From positions 1-26,153 of the IMG/VR virus record IMGVR_UViG_3300024355_000069: a stretch of DNA of 26,153 nt, one strand, 5' to 3'. The notes under the pieces were generated by a model. The model was given only the letters and a program-made list of their open reading frames with translations. It was not told where the DNA came from and did no database searches. This DNA is from a virus. A program made the position numbers and the translations under genes. Below, piece after piece: positions 13,764-21,135 of this stretch (position 1 is the first letter of the stretch; each line of letters begins with the position of its first letter).

Positions 13764-13942
13764 TCTTCTAGACCTGCTTGTTTAGCCTGCAATAAAACAA
13801 TTTCATCTTTTAAAAATAATCTTTGTTTTTTTAATTCTTCTAGTCTTAAGTCTTCAAATAGCCCATTTTTTTCTAGCGTGTCGATTTGTTTATTCAACAC
13901 TCGATGTGCTTCTTCTAAATGTTTAATTCTATTTTCGTACAT
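13760..13942 (-). CDS. YdcH/DUF465-like small coiled-coil protein
   Basis: 60 residues forming a helical hairpin with heptad repeats: RIKHLEEAHRVLNKQIDTLE, then a loop at NGLFEDLRLE, then KKQRLFLKDEIVLLQ. This matches the DUF465/YdcH pattern of H-x-x-L-x-x-x-I followed by K-K-x-x-L-x-x-K-D-E-I. A strong AAGGAG precedes the ATG. The molecular role of the family is not known to me. It follows the DpdA-like gene by 9 bases. Confidence 0.75.
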   Translation of the reverse strand: MYENRIKHLEEAHRVLNKQIDTLEKNGLFEDLRLEELKKQRLFLKDEIVLLQAKQAGLEE

Positions 13943-13951
13943 AAAAACTCC

Positions 13952-15502
13952 TTATTCAACTTTAAGATTATCTAATGCTTCGTCTTCTCTATCATCAGTC
14001 CAAGAAGTTTCATCTTCTGATTCTTCATAGAACAATGTATCTGCAATGTTAGTAACACCGCCACGTAGTCGAGCACCTTCTAAGTTCTGTAAGAAACCAA
14101 GTCGTTCAGCTTCTGCAATCATAGTAAATGCTTCATCTTTAGTTTTAAGAGCAAACAATTCTTCAACAAACTGATTAAAGTACAAAATATTACGAGGTAC
14201 CCATTCCGAACGTTCATCGCTCTTATCGTTGTCTTTTACTTTACGCCAGTGTCTCCAATCTGGTTTGTAACTAGCGTATTCAATATCTGCAAGATTGTTT
14301 GCACGTTGAACAGCACGAATATGACATTCAACATTATGACCCATCATTAGAGCATAAGCAAAACTATCCCAACTAGTTTTACCTTCCTTGCCAATCTTGT
14401 TTAACATTCCTGGAGCATAGTGGCAGATATCCGCGACCGTAAGTCTCCTACCAAAATCGGACTCGAAAGGAAAAGGTATATCGTGCCGTCCGGCAAGACC
14501 CTTATTGTCCGGGGCTTTATCCATGATAACACTGAATCGCTTATTGGTATGTTGGGCGTTAGTATATACCAATCCGTGAGCTGTTGCGATGAAAGGTGAA
14601 GCGCAGTCAAAGGAAATTGTGAAGTTTTCATTTACGTGTTTTCTAATTTGACGTTGAATGCTTGTTAAGTAACAAGCCCAATCCAGCTGTGCGGTACCCA
14701 AGAAGTGCATCCAATCCTTGCCTTCTAGCATACCATCAAAACGCATAGTGATTAGTCTGCGTAGTGTAATAGGCATTTTGCACATATTAGCACCACCCAT
14801 AGCCCAACCTTCTGCGGCTTTGTCTCCATACTTGTTTGTATCGGAATATTCTTTTACACCCTGGTACCACGCTTCTGCGTTTTCCCAGTTGCTACCTTGT
14901 AAAACATTTAATAGCTTAGTGCCGCCTTCTTTGGCACCTAAACGATTTTGAATAAAGTATTCGTTATTAAAACGAGTCTTTTCTAAACAATCTTCAAACG
15001 ATTTTAATCCTGTCTTTGGGCTGTGAATGTGATCACAAGCCCATGTCGGAACGTCTAGCATCATTGACCAATCAGCAGTTACGTCTAACCAAGTTAAAAT
15101 CTTTTCGCGAGTTTTATTTGCTTCAGTACCTTCAAAGTTTTGCCAGTCAAACTTAATAACACCTTTACCGATCTGATAACCGCCTGAATCTCCTAAGATC
15201 ATTGTCTTTGAACGATCACGCTGTTGAATCATAGATTCTTGCGTCATAGACTTAGTAATGTCTAATTGAGCATGACCCGCTGAATACAAGGCAAATTTAT
15301 AATAAAAATATCCTTGTTCGGGATTTAAAAAATTCATACCTTCAATACCGCGATCAAAGTCTTTAGGAATGCGGTCATCTGGAATAAATTTTTCTAAACG
15401 TTGTTTTGCAACGTATGTAGAATAGAAAGAACTAATAGCTGGTAAGTATACCGCATAGTCCTTTTGTAGTGGTGTTAAATCAACTGGTGGTTGTTTCTTC
15501 AT
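13952..15502 (-). CDS. dpdA: DpdA-like DNA guanine transglycosylase (TGT-related)
   Basis: 516 residues. DpdA enzymes replace guanine in DNA by a 7-deazaguanine, by a mechanism related to tRNA-guanine transglycosylase. Visible TGT-fold sites are D-S-G-G-Y-Q (105-110, substrate-base Asp), L-Q-G-S (201-204), G-G at 236-237 in GWAMGGANM, and S-F-D-C-A-S-P (297-303), where D299 aligns with the TGT nucleophile in its F-D-C-x-x-P motif. The C-terminal zinc cysteine set of tRNA TGTs is not seen, consistent with the DNA-acting branch. The start has GAGAGA upstream and overlaps the previous gene by 23 bases. With FolE, QueE and a QueD-like protein here, DNA base replacement is the best reading. A tRNA substrate cannot be excluded. 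Confidence 0.82.
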   Translation of the reverse strand: MKKQPPVDLTPLQKDYAVYLPAISSFYSTYVAKQRLEKFIPDDRIPKDFDRGIEGMNFLNPEQGYFYYKFALYSAGHAQLDITKSMTQESMIQQRDRSKTMILGDSGGYQIGKGVIKFDWQNFEGTEANKTREKILTWLDVTADWSMMLDVPTWACDHIHSPKTGLKSFEDCLEKTRFNNEYFIQNRLGAKEGGTKLLNVLQGSNWENAEAWYQGVKEYSDTNKYGDKAAEGWAMGGANMCKMPITLRRLITMRFDGMLEGKDWMHFLGTAQLDWACYLTSIQRQIRKHVNENFTISFDCASPFIATAHGLVYTNAQHTNKRFSVIMDKAPDNKGLAGRHDIPFPFESDFGRRLTVADICHYAPGMLNKIGKEGKTSWDSFAYALMMGHNVECHIRAVQRANNLADIEYASYKPDWRHWRKVKDNDKSDERSEWVPRNILYFNQFVEELFALKTKDEAFTMIAEAERLGFLQNLEGARLRGGVTNIADTLFYEESEDETSWTDDREDEALDNLKVE

Positions 15503-15851
15503 TTTCTCTCGCTAGTATTGATGTAAGTTCTAATCTTGTCTTTGCCTGTTCTAGTTGGTCTAATGCTATACGGACTGCTTTATTAGTTGTGGCCAACTTG
15601 TACCATTCTTCTTCCTGCTTCATACGTTTAATAGCCCAGTCAATGGCCTTTTCTGCTTCATTATTTAGGCCTACGTTTGCAGATCCTGCATAAATTTTCA
15701 TCCAAGAATTGCCATCAAACACTTCCATATCGGAACCGTTTAATCTCAACATGCCTTGTGAAGGATTATTATGATTCATTGACACATAGGGAAGCGAACT
15801 TCCCCCTGCGGCATACATATGTTTGCTGGAACTATTAACGTTATTAATCAT
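15480..15851 (-). CDS. Conserved hypothetical protein between clamp and DpdA genes
   Basis: 123 residues. The N-terminal part (YVSMNHNNPSQGMLRLNGSDMEVFDGNSWMKIY) resembles short beta modules with N-G-x-W repeats found in phage virion proteins and also recurs in marine T4-like phages. The C-terminal part (~60-115) is a long charged helix, probably a coiled coil. The ATG shares a base with the clamp stop (TAATG). A structural or assembly role would fit the N-terminal module, but its place beside the clamp and DpdA suggests early expression, so I leave function open. Confidence 0.7.
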   Translation of the reverse strand: MINNVNSSSKHMYAAGGSSLPYVSMNHNNPSQGMLRLNGSDMEVFDGNSWMKIYAGSANVGLNNEAEKAIDWAIKRMKQEEEWYKLATTNKAVRIALDQLEQAKTRLELTSILARENEETTTS

Positions 15852-16588
15852 TAGGCCGCCTGTGCTGGAATAATGTATTTGTATGTTGCCAAACCGCTGT
15901 CTAGAGTAATCTGGATAGCACCTTCGTTACTCAAACTCATCTTAGTGTTGTTAACATCGGCAATCTTAAGAATGCTCAAGATTGGTAGCACTGGCCAAGT
16001 CCAACCGCGATCCAGTTTACCCGCAACGTTTTGTGCAAAAATAAACTCACCGCCGTGTGTGCTTGCATCACCAAAGATAAACTTTAAGTTACCGCCATCT
16101 GTCTTTGCTAAGAATGTTGGGTGTTCGTTGTTAGCACCTGCTTGGAAGTTGAAACGCTGTACTGCGGCAACACTTGGTTCTAGTTCAACATCCCACTTAA
16201 CACCACGAAACTTAACGGTTTTCATCTTTTCGTTAATAATTTCTTGATTCATAAAGCGATAATCATTACGGAAGTCACCGTCTTTATTTTCAAAGTGAAT
16301 TCCTACCGGAATAGTTTCACCATTTCTTTCAGCAGTTGTAATAGTGATTTTAGCATCATCTTTATATTCTGAACCGTCTAATAGGTATTTGAGTTTATTA
16401 AGTTGAGGCATGCCAAAAACACCAACCATATCTGGGTATGGATTAGAAGTTTCTGCTTCCATAATAACAGAACGATCGTCTGCCATTGAATTAATTGTAG
16501 TCTTTTCTTCTGTACCTGTTACTTTAACGGTAGTTAAAAAACCTAGATTTTGCGTATGTGATACGATGTCTTGTAAAATATCTTTCAT
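15851..16588 (-). CDS. 45: Sliding clamp, DNA polymerase accessory protein (gp45)
   Basis: 245 residues, near T4 gp45 (228). It forms the trimeric ring that tethers gp43 to DNA and, in T4, also activates late transcription. The N terminus MKDILQDIVSHTQNLGFL, the MPQLNKLKYLL segment, HPTFLAKTDGGNLKFIFGDAS in the second half and the final LATYKYIIPA are typical of gp45 in marine T4-like phages. The ATG has GGAG 9 bases upstream and follows a TTGATT-17-TATAAT promoter, giving it independent expression from gp43. The DNA polymerase gene is immediately upstream. Confidence 0.93.
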   Translation of the reverse strand: MKDILQDIVSHTQNLGFLTTVKVTGTEEKTTINSMADDRSVIMEAETSNPYPDMVGVFGMPQLNKLKYLLDGSEYKDDAKITITTAERNGETIPVGIHFENKDGDFRNDYRFMNQEIINEKMKTVKFRGVKWDVELEPSVAAVQRFNFQAGANNEHPTFLAKTDGGNLKFIFGDASTHGGEFIFAQNVAGKLDRGWTWPVLPILSILKIADVNNTKMSLSNEGAIQITLDSGLATYKYIIPAQAA

Positions 16589-16613
16589 TTAGAGAGTCTC
16601 CATGTATATTAAG

Positions 16614-16642
16614 ATTATATTTAGATTTTGAGAAAAAATCAA
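16614..16642 (-). promoter_or_regulatory. Sigma70-type promoter P4 for the sliding clamp
   Basis: Minus-strand TTGATT (16642-16637), 17-base spacer, TATAAT (16619-16614), in the 62-base gap between gp43 and gp45. The predicted start near 16607 gives a ~19-base leader containing the GGAG ribosome site. An imperfect stem between GATTTTGA and TCAAAATC spans the region and may attenuate read-through from gp43. Confidence 0.65.
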
Positions 16643-16650
16643 CCCTGAAA

Positions 16651-19320
16651 TCATTCAAAATCAAACAATTTGTTAAATGTATTGTCACTTCTAGTTTGAC
16701 TGATGTCCCATTCTAGTACTCCAATTAAGTTTTCTAGTTTTTCATCAATCACGGTAGTTTCCATAGTTGCATCATCGAATGGTAAATCTTTAAACCATTG
16801 TGGCAAACGTAGTTCGTCTACTGGATAAGCTACTGAGGTATATGCCATCGGATTATCTTTGATTTTACAAACAATGACTTTTGCGCCATCAACGATGTTC
16901 ATTGAGTATTTGTCGTCAAACATTCTCTTGAGAGTATTCCAATTAAGACTAGCACGAACGTGTCCGGGCATATTAGCCTTACCTTGTTTCTTTTCTTTGG
17001 CAGCATATTCTGTAATGTTGTTGGCTCGCTTAGGTGAACCCTTCTCCCAACCAGGTCGAGTCTTAAACTCTGTTCTAAAATCTGTGATGTATTCTAGAAC
17101 TTCTTCTTTACTATGACCAGTTAAGACCATTTCAAGAACTTTGCTTAGGAAGTCTTGGATAACAACCGGGGTATCTGACCGCTTGAGGTCAAGCCCCATA
17201 GCTTTAATCTTGCCTGGCTTTCCTTCGACATCTGTACGTTTTCCTTCTTTGTCGTAGTAGAGGACGGCATATCGTTTCTTTGTAATGAATAGTCCTTTGG
17301 AAGCAACAATCTCGCGACCTGCTTTGATGACCTCTCCTCGATTTTTTGGGCAGTGGAAGACATCGGACATAAATTTTGCAAAGGTTCCATTTACTTCTTC
17401 TCCTATGGTATCATAAAGTTCAATTACATTTTCACGAGACCACGGTATGGTCCCTTTCTCAATGTCCTTCTTCAGCGTAGTGTATGCTGAGAAGTAACAA
17501 GAGTCTGTGTCACCGTAGATAATAGCTTTACCTACATGGTTAAATTCGCCTGTGATAATTTCGTTTACTTTACTTGCCATATGTTTGGCAATTTGTCTAC
17601 CAGTAAGAGTTGTGGATTGACCAATTCTGTTATCAAAGAATCTACATCCAGGATTAAGAATAGCACCGTATAATGAGTTTAAGTTAATCTTTTTAACTAA
17701 TTGACGTTTGTCCCAGTATTCTTCTTCAATCTTATTACCTGCTTGAATACATTCTTTTAGTTTGGCCTGCATTTCTTTACGTTCTGAATACCATCTCTTA
17801 AGCAGTCCTGGAATAATACCTTCTTTTTCGTAGGTAAAGATAGTTCCATTTGCAGAGATCATCCACGGTTGATTACTTTCAAAAATTAAATCGTAAATTT
17901 GTGCTCCGCTAAGAGTATCACTACCGCCGCCTTCCCAGTCAATGGTAATTTCACGACCTACTTCTTTTTCCATTACAGAAGTATATTCTAAAGAACCAAA
18001 AATACCTTCCCATGCTGCCGCAAATGATTTGCCTTTAGCCATCTCTGCTTCAATGTATGCTTTAGTTCCATCTGGACGTAGTTGACCAACAATGGTCTCT
18101 GGTCCCATGTTCAAAGCCCTAATAGCAGAAGGATAAAGACTATTAATATCAAGAGAACCAATCCACTCATGTATACCTTTCTTAGGATATGCAACATAAG
18201 CACCAGCGGCCTGTGTGTCTGCTCCAGCTTCTCGTTGTACACGGTTAGGAACAATCATGCCTCGTCTGTGTGCTTCATTAATAATTGCTTGTTCTGTAAC
18301 AGCAACAGCACCCATAGTTGTTTGAATAAGAACCGTATTTTCATGTGCAATGGTGTTAGCAAGATCGATAAATTTTAATTTTTTATCTAACTTATCTAAC
18401 AATGCACAATCTTGTCGGTTATACTCAATAAACTTTCGAAAATCGTTATTGTAAAGTTGATCAAGTGTTCCTTCGTAAACGGTCTTAGACTCGCCTACTT
18501 CCATTTCCCCGATCGCGTCCAGTCTGTATGTATGTCTTTCTTCGTATGTGTACTTTCTGTATAGTTCCAACGAGTCAACGTGAACACGCCCAACCAAGTC
18601 ATAGGTAACAGCAGTTTTGCCAAACTTTTCATATTCTCTCTTTTTTGGATATTGATTCCATAAACAGAATCGACGAGTATCTTCTTTGCTTAGGACTTTG
18701 ATTACACGATTAACGGTATATGGAATATCAAAACCTTCCGAGTTCCAACCACTTAATACATCTGCTTCTTCAATAAGGGTTAAAAATGTATCTAACATGT
18801 CTGCTTCATTTTCAAAGAGCATAGTGTTAGGAAATTCTGCAACAGCCTTCTCAGCTTCTTCCATATTCATAGTTTTTGGAGGAATAGCCAAACAGACCAT
18901 AGTTTCCATCCATTGTAGATGAACGGCAATGGCAGTAATTGGCATGAATGCATCGTCGGGTGATGCATAGCCACGCTCTGGGTCAAAGTCTACCTCAATA
19001 TCAAAAAATGCTACATTTAATTTTGGAGCATCAATATTTAGATAATGATCTTCTAAACAGCGATAGATTGGGTTAATGTCAGATTCGTAAAGTTTTTTGT
19101 TTGAATGAATTGCAAGTTCTTTGCGAAGTTCTTTTACATTCTTGCAACTTACACGACTTAGGGGCTCGCCCTTGATTGATTGAAATTTACCTTTTGGATC
19201 AAGGTAATAAAAAAGGTGTTTGGCGGCATAATCTTTATAGTGCCTTTGACCTTTGTCATCACGTTCAACGACACGAATTGTGTCGTTTTCGCGATCATAG
19301 AATGCGTCAACGTAGCTCAT
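16651..19320 (-). CDS. 43: DNA polymerase, family B (gp43)
   Basis: 889 residues from the ATG at 19320, preceded by AAGGAG; the TTG five codons earlier is not credible. All catalytic motifs are present. Exonuclease: F-D-I-E (~106-109), N-S-E-G-F-D (~194-199), Y-N-R-Q-D (~300-304). Polymerase: D-I-N-S-L-Y-P-S (~391-398, motif A), K-I-N-L-N-S-L-Y-G (~544-552, motif B), Y-G-D-T-D-S (~602-607, motif C). The C terminus N-K-L-F-D-F-E resembles the clamp-binding tail of T4 gp43. No intein or intron interrupts it. It replicates the phage genome with gp45; a hairpin overlapping its ribosome site suggests translational control. Confidence 0.97.
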   Translation of the reverse strand: MSYVDAFYDRENDTIRVVERDDKGQRHYKDYAAKHLFYYLDPKGKFQSIKGEPLSRVSCKNVKELRKELAIHSNKKLYESDINPIYRCLEDHYLNIDAPKLNVAFFDIEVDFDPERGYASPDDAFMPITAIAVHLQWMETMVCLAIPPKTMNMEEAEKAVAEFPNTMLFENEADMLDTFLTLIEEADVLSGWNSEGFDIPYTVNRVIKVLSKEDTRRFCLWNQYPKKREYEKFGKTAVTYDLVGRVHVDSLELYRKYTYEERHTYRLDAIGEMEVGESKTVYEGTLDQLYNNDFRKFIEYNRQDCALLDKLDKKLKFIDLANTIAHENTVLIQTTMGAVAVTEQAIINEAHRRGMIVPNRVQREAGADTQAAGAYVAYPKKGIHEWIGSLDINSLYPSAIRALNMGPETIVGQLRPDGTKAYIEAEMAKGKSFAAAWEGIFGSLEYTSVMEKEVGREITIDWEGGGSDTLSGAQIYDLIFESNQPWMISANGTIFTYEKEGIIPGLLKRWYSERKEMQAKLKECIQAGNKIEEEYWDKRQLVKKINLNSLYGAILNPGCRFFDNRIGQSTTLTGRQIAKHMASKVNEIITGEFNHVGKAIIYGDTDSCYFSAYTTLKKDIEKGTIPWSRENVIELYDTIGEEVNGTFAKFMSDVFHCPKNRGEVIKAGREIVASKGLFITKKRYAVLYYDKEGKRTDVEGKPGKIKAMGLDLKRSDTPVVIQDFLSKVLEMVLTGHSKEEVLEYITDFRTEFKTRPGWEKGSPKRANNITEYAAKEKKQGKANMPGHVRASLNWNTLKRMFDDKYSMNIVDGAKVIVCKIKDNPMAYTSVAYPVDELRLPQWFKDLPFDDATMETTVIDEKLENLIGVLEWDISQTRSDNTFNKLFDFE

Positions 19321-19325
19321 TTTTT

Positions 19326-19349
19326 CTCCTTGCAATTTTTGGCTTGCAA
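19326..19349 (-). promoter_or_regulatory. Candidate translational operator hairpin of gp43
   Basis: On the minus strand TTGCAA (19349-19344), an 8-base loop GCCAAAAA and TTGCAA (19335-19330) form a perfect 6-bp stem. Its last two bases are also the first two of the AAGGAG Shine-Dalgarno sequence of gp43. In T4 and RB69, gp43 represses its own translation by binding a small hairpin with an 8-base loop just upstream of its start. Position and loop size match, while the loop sequence does not. Confidence 0.45.
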
Positions 19350-19396
19350 ATACCTAAAGTGCGGATTCTGGCCACGCCTACCATCTAAACTTATAT

Positions 19397-19687
19397 TTAA
19401 TTACTTAGCATTCTAATTAAACCTATGCTATCTATAGTGGTTAGCAAGATGTAATTAGCCAGCATACCAAATGATTTCCTAGTCCAAGCAGCCCAAGCGT
19501 ACATAGCACAACCAGTGATCCAAATAGGATAAAGTACCAAGAGAGGTGGGTTAGGGACCGTAAGGGCCATTGTGATACTACACCCAATACTAATAGCCCA
19601 AGCAAGAAGCTCGACAATAAAGCGGCTACGGTAACTCCTAAAATCATCTTTGATCCACTCTATGGTTGAATTAAAGTATTCTATCAT
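19397..19687 (-). CDS. Small membrane protein upstream of DNA polymerase
   Basis: 96 residues with an amphipathic charged N terminus (EYFNSTIEWIKDDFRSYRSR) and two or three hydrophobic segments: FIVELLAWAISIGCSITMAL, LLVLYPIWITGCAMYAWAAW and the weaker GMLANYILLTTIDSIGLI. I recognise this as a recurrent protein of T4-like cyanophages. The YPIW...MYAWAAWTR region is vaguely like PnuC-type transporters, but the protein is far too short to call one. ATGA overlaps with the DsbA-like gene. Function unknown. Confidence 0.75.
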   Translation of the reverse strand: MIEYFNSTIEWIKDDFRSYRSRFIVELLAWAISIGCSITMALTVPNPPLLVLYPIWITGCAMYAWAAWTRKSFGMLANYILLTTIDSIGLIRMLSN

Positions 19688-19944
19688 TCTGGTAAACGTT
19701 TAGTAACGCCAAGGATCATTTCAACTTCGTCCCATTCAGTTTCGTGATCTTTCCAATTATCTTTATGTGCAATCTTGATTGCTTTATTGATCCAGCTTGG
19801 TTTGATTTGCAGCTCTTCTGCTACGGCTTTAACGGTTTCTTTTAGGCCTTCTTGGAGATCTTCAATTTCACGAAGTACATTTCCGCCTTCATTGATAAGT
19901 CTCTCAAGTTTGGCTTTTTCTTCTGCACCATACATTTTTGCCAT
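19684..19944 (-). CDS. dsbA: DsbA-like double-stranded DNA-binding protein
   Basis: 86 residues from the ATG at 19944, which has AGGAGA at 6-base spacing; the longer frame to 19998 runs through the promoter and is rejected. The second half (AEELQIKPSWINKAIKIAHKDNWKDHETEWDEVEMIL) matches my recollection of T4 DsbA, which has a similar basic-helix and H-K-D-N followed by an acidic stretch. T4 DsbA is a small protein that binds double-stranded DNA near late promoters. The length is also similar (T4 ~89). It is the first gene after promoter P5, so early synthesis is expected. The identification rests on remembered similarity, not an alignment. Confidence 0.62.
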   Translation of the reverse strand: MAKMYGAEEKAKLERLINEGGNVLREIEDLQEGLKETVKAVAEELQIKPSWINKAIKIAHKDNWKDHETEWDEVEMILGVTKRLPE

Positions 19945-19969
19945 AGTATTCTCCTGTGTATAAAAGTAT

Positions 19970-19998
19970 ATTATATAGCCAACAAAAAAGCCAGTCAA
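19970..19998 (-). promoter_or_regulatory. Sigma70-type promoter P5 embedded in a terminator
   Basis: Minus-strand TTGACT (19998-19993), 17-base spacer, TATAAT (19975-19970). Predicted start near 19963 with a ~19-base leader carrying AGGAGA before the ATG at 19944. The -35 element sits in the loop and descending arm of the intrinsic terminator at 19984-20014, so the end of the late-type block and the start of the replication block share the same bases. Confidence 0.75.
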
Positions 19999-20014
19999 CT
20001 CAGGACTGGCTTTT
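19984..20014 (-). terminator. Bidirectional-looking intrinsic terminator
   Basis: A perfect 7-bp GC-containing stem, GCCAGTC (19990-19996) with GACTGGC (20004-20010), and a 7-base loop. On the minus strand the stem is followed by TTTTTTG, and the opposite strand has TTTTGTTT. It lies 19 bases after the stop of the lysine-rich protein gene and would end the transcript of the capsid-associated block. It is the clearest terminator in the window. Confidence 0.85.
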
Positions 20015-20032
20015 GTTTACCTTTTGGTAAAA

Positions 20033-20830
20033 TTACTTTTGTGCTTCGGATAACACATCATACATTTCAAATACACCGCCCATTCTTTCATATACTAGCC
20101 CGGCATATAGATCTGCTTTCATTCCTTCACCTAGTTTAGATTTAGCAACACGCTCAGCCCAGGCAAATAATTCTTTGTCTTTTGGATCAATTTGTTGTTG
20201 ACCGCCGCTTTCTTGTACTAGTTTTACCATGTCTTTGAAAGATAGTTTTGTTTCAACTGATTCTGCAACTACTTTCTTAGAAGTTTTTACAGATTCGTTT
20301 TTCTTACCAAAGTATTTTGCTTGTTTAGCACTCATACCTTTCTTGCCATCTTTCTTGTCGCCGCCTTTCTTTTTATCTTTAGCAGCTTTCTTCATTGGTT
20401 CTTTTTTGTCACCGTCACCGTCGATGTCTGCAAAATCTGGCTTACCCTTTGCAGCTTCAACCATCTTACTAAATTTAGACTTGAACTCAGGATCAATAGA
20501 CTCGTCTTTCTTTTTCTTATCTTCTTTTTCAGCTTGTTTTCCACTATAGCGATCACCCGCTGTATGTTTCAAACCAGTTTTAGTTTTTTCTGCTGTACCG
20601 CCACTAGCTGTTTTTTTCTTGTCGCCTACTTTAGCATCGGCATCAAAAACTTCATCCATCTTTTCATCAGCTTTTTTCTTAGCTTCTGCAATATATGATG
20701 AAGTACCTGCTAGCACACGTAATTGTGCATCTTCGTTAAGCTGAACAGCTTTTGGTAATTCTGGAGCTTTTGGTAGATCAACTTGATCGTTTAAGCTATG
20801 AATTTTAGTAAGTAATGATTTGAAGTCCAT
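20033..20830 (-). CDS. Lysine-rich putative capsid-internal protein
   Basis: 265 residues, extremely Lys/Asp/Glu-rich in the middle (KKKADEKMDE through KKGGDKKDGKKGMS). The acidic loop DFADIDGDGDKKEPMKKA recurs in cyanophage virion-associated proteins. The N terminus MDFKSLLTKIHSL is a short amphipathic tag. Several [ILV]-x-E|[ADGS] sites occur (LNE|D at 33, IAE|A at 49, VAE|S, VQE|S, LSE|A near the C terminus), as in substrates of the T4 prohead protease. A compact C-terminal helix bundle (KELFAWAERVAKSKLGEGMKADLYAGLVYERM) looks folded. A role as a scaffold/core or DNA-packing internal protein is inferred. It follows a late-type promoter and ends at the terminator. Confidence 0.7.
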   Translation of the reverse strand: MDFKSLLTKIHSLNDQVDLPKAPELPKAVQLNEDAQLRVLAGTSSYIAEAKKKADEKMDEVFDADAKVGDKKKTASGGTAEKTKTGLKHTAGDRYSGKQAEKEDKKKKDESIDPEFKSKFSKMVEAAKGKPDFADIDGDGDKKEPMKKAAKDKKKGGDKKDGKKGMSAKQAKYFGKKNESVKTSKKVVAESVETKLSFKDMVKLVQESGGQQQIDPKDKELFAWAERVAKSKLGEGMKADLYAGLVYERMGGVFEMYDVLSEAQK

Positions 20831-20868
20831 GTTTGAGTCCTTGTATCCTGTATAAAGATCCTATAATA

Positions 20869-20876
20869 TATTTATC
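20869..20876 (-). promoter_or_regulatory. T4-late-type promoter -10 (GATAAATA)
   Basis: Minus strand GATAAATATATTATAGG in the gap before the lysine-rich protein. A start ~6 bases downstream leaves a ~35-base leader with AAGGA before the ATG at 20830. It shares the 11-mer GATAAATATAT with the site at 2660-2667. It overlaps the stop region of the upstream 85-residue gene. Confidence 0.55.
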
Positions 20877-21129
20877 TTTTTATGGCAGAGCCGCCACCGA
20901 AGATATTAGTTTTCATATCTAGGGCATTTTTAGCTGTACCGTCCTTATTTTTTGCTTGTTTTACTTTAGGAACTGCTGGTGCTTTTGTACCAGATTTGCC
21001 TGGGCTACCTGTGTAGCTTTTATTTCCACGATCTTTTCCTATAGCAATATGAGGGCTAACAACCGTGCCGATATTAGCCGATGATGTTGCTCCTGCTGTA
21101 GCTGATTCTAAAATATCACGTATTTTCAT
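20872..21129 (-). CDS. Small basic modular protein, probable virion component
   Basis: 85 residues. It starts with the tag MKIRDILES, nearly identical to MKISDILEH of the protein at 23098. The next segment ATAGATSSANIGTVVSPHIAIGKDRG is a Gly/Ser-rich module I recognise in T4-like marine phages. The rest is basic and low-complexity (SYTGSPGKSGTKAPAVPKVKQAK). I-L-E|S at residues 6-9 fits a prohead-protease site. Basic, disordered and tagged, it resembles a packaged internal protein; no enzymatic domain. No clear ribosome site precedes the ATG. Confidence 0.68.
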   Translation of the reverse strand: MKIRDILESATAGATSSANIGTVVSPHIAIGKDRGNKSYTGSPGKSGTKAPAVPKVKQAKNKDGTAKNALDMKTNIFGGGSAIKR

Positions 21130-21135
21130 AATATA

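Noticed and set aside
14718-14951. Plus-strand frames within the DpdA-like gene
   Set aside because: Antisense shadows of a 516-residue enzyme with motifs in order; no independent support.
20416-20445. EF-hand-like loop D-I-D-G-D-G-D in the lysine-rich protein
   Set aside because: The twelfth position of a canonical loop is not acidic (Met) and no flanking helices are convincing; noted only as an acidic repeat.
20229-20698. Long plus-strand frames rich in Phe/Ser/Leu opposite the lysine-rich gene
   Set aside because: They are the antisense of Lys/Glu codons in a well-supported gene, with no ribosome sites or recognisable domain.
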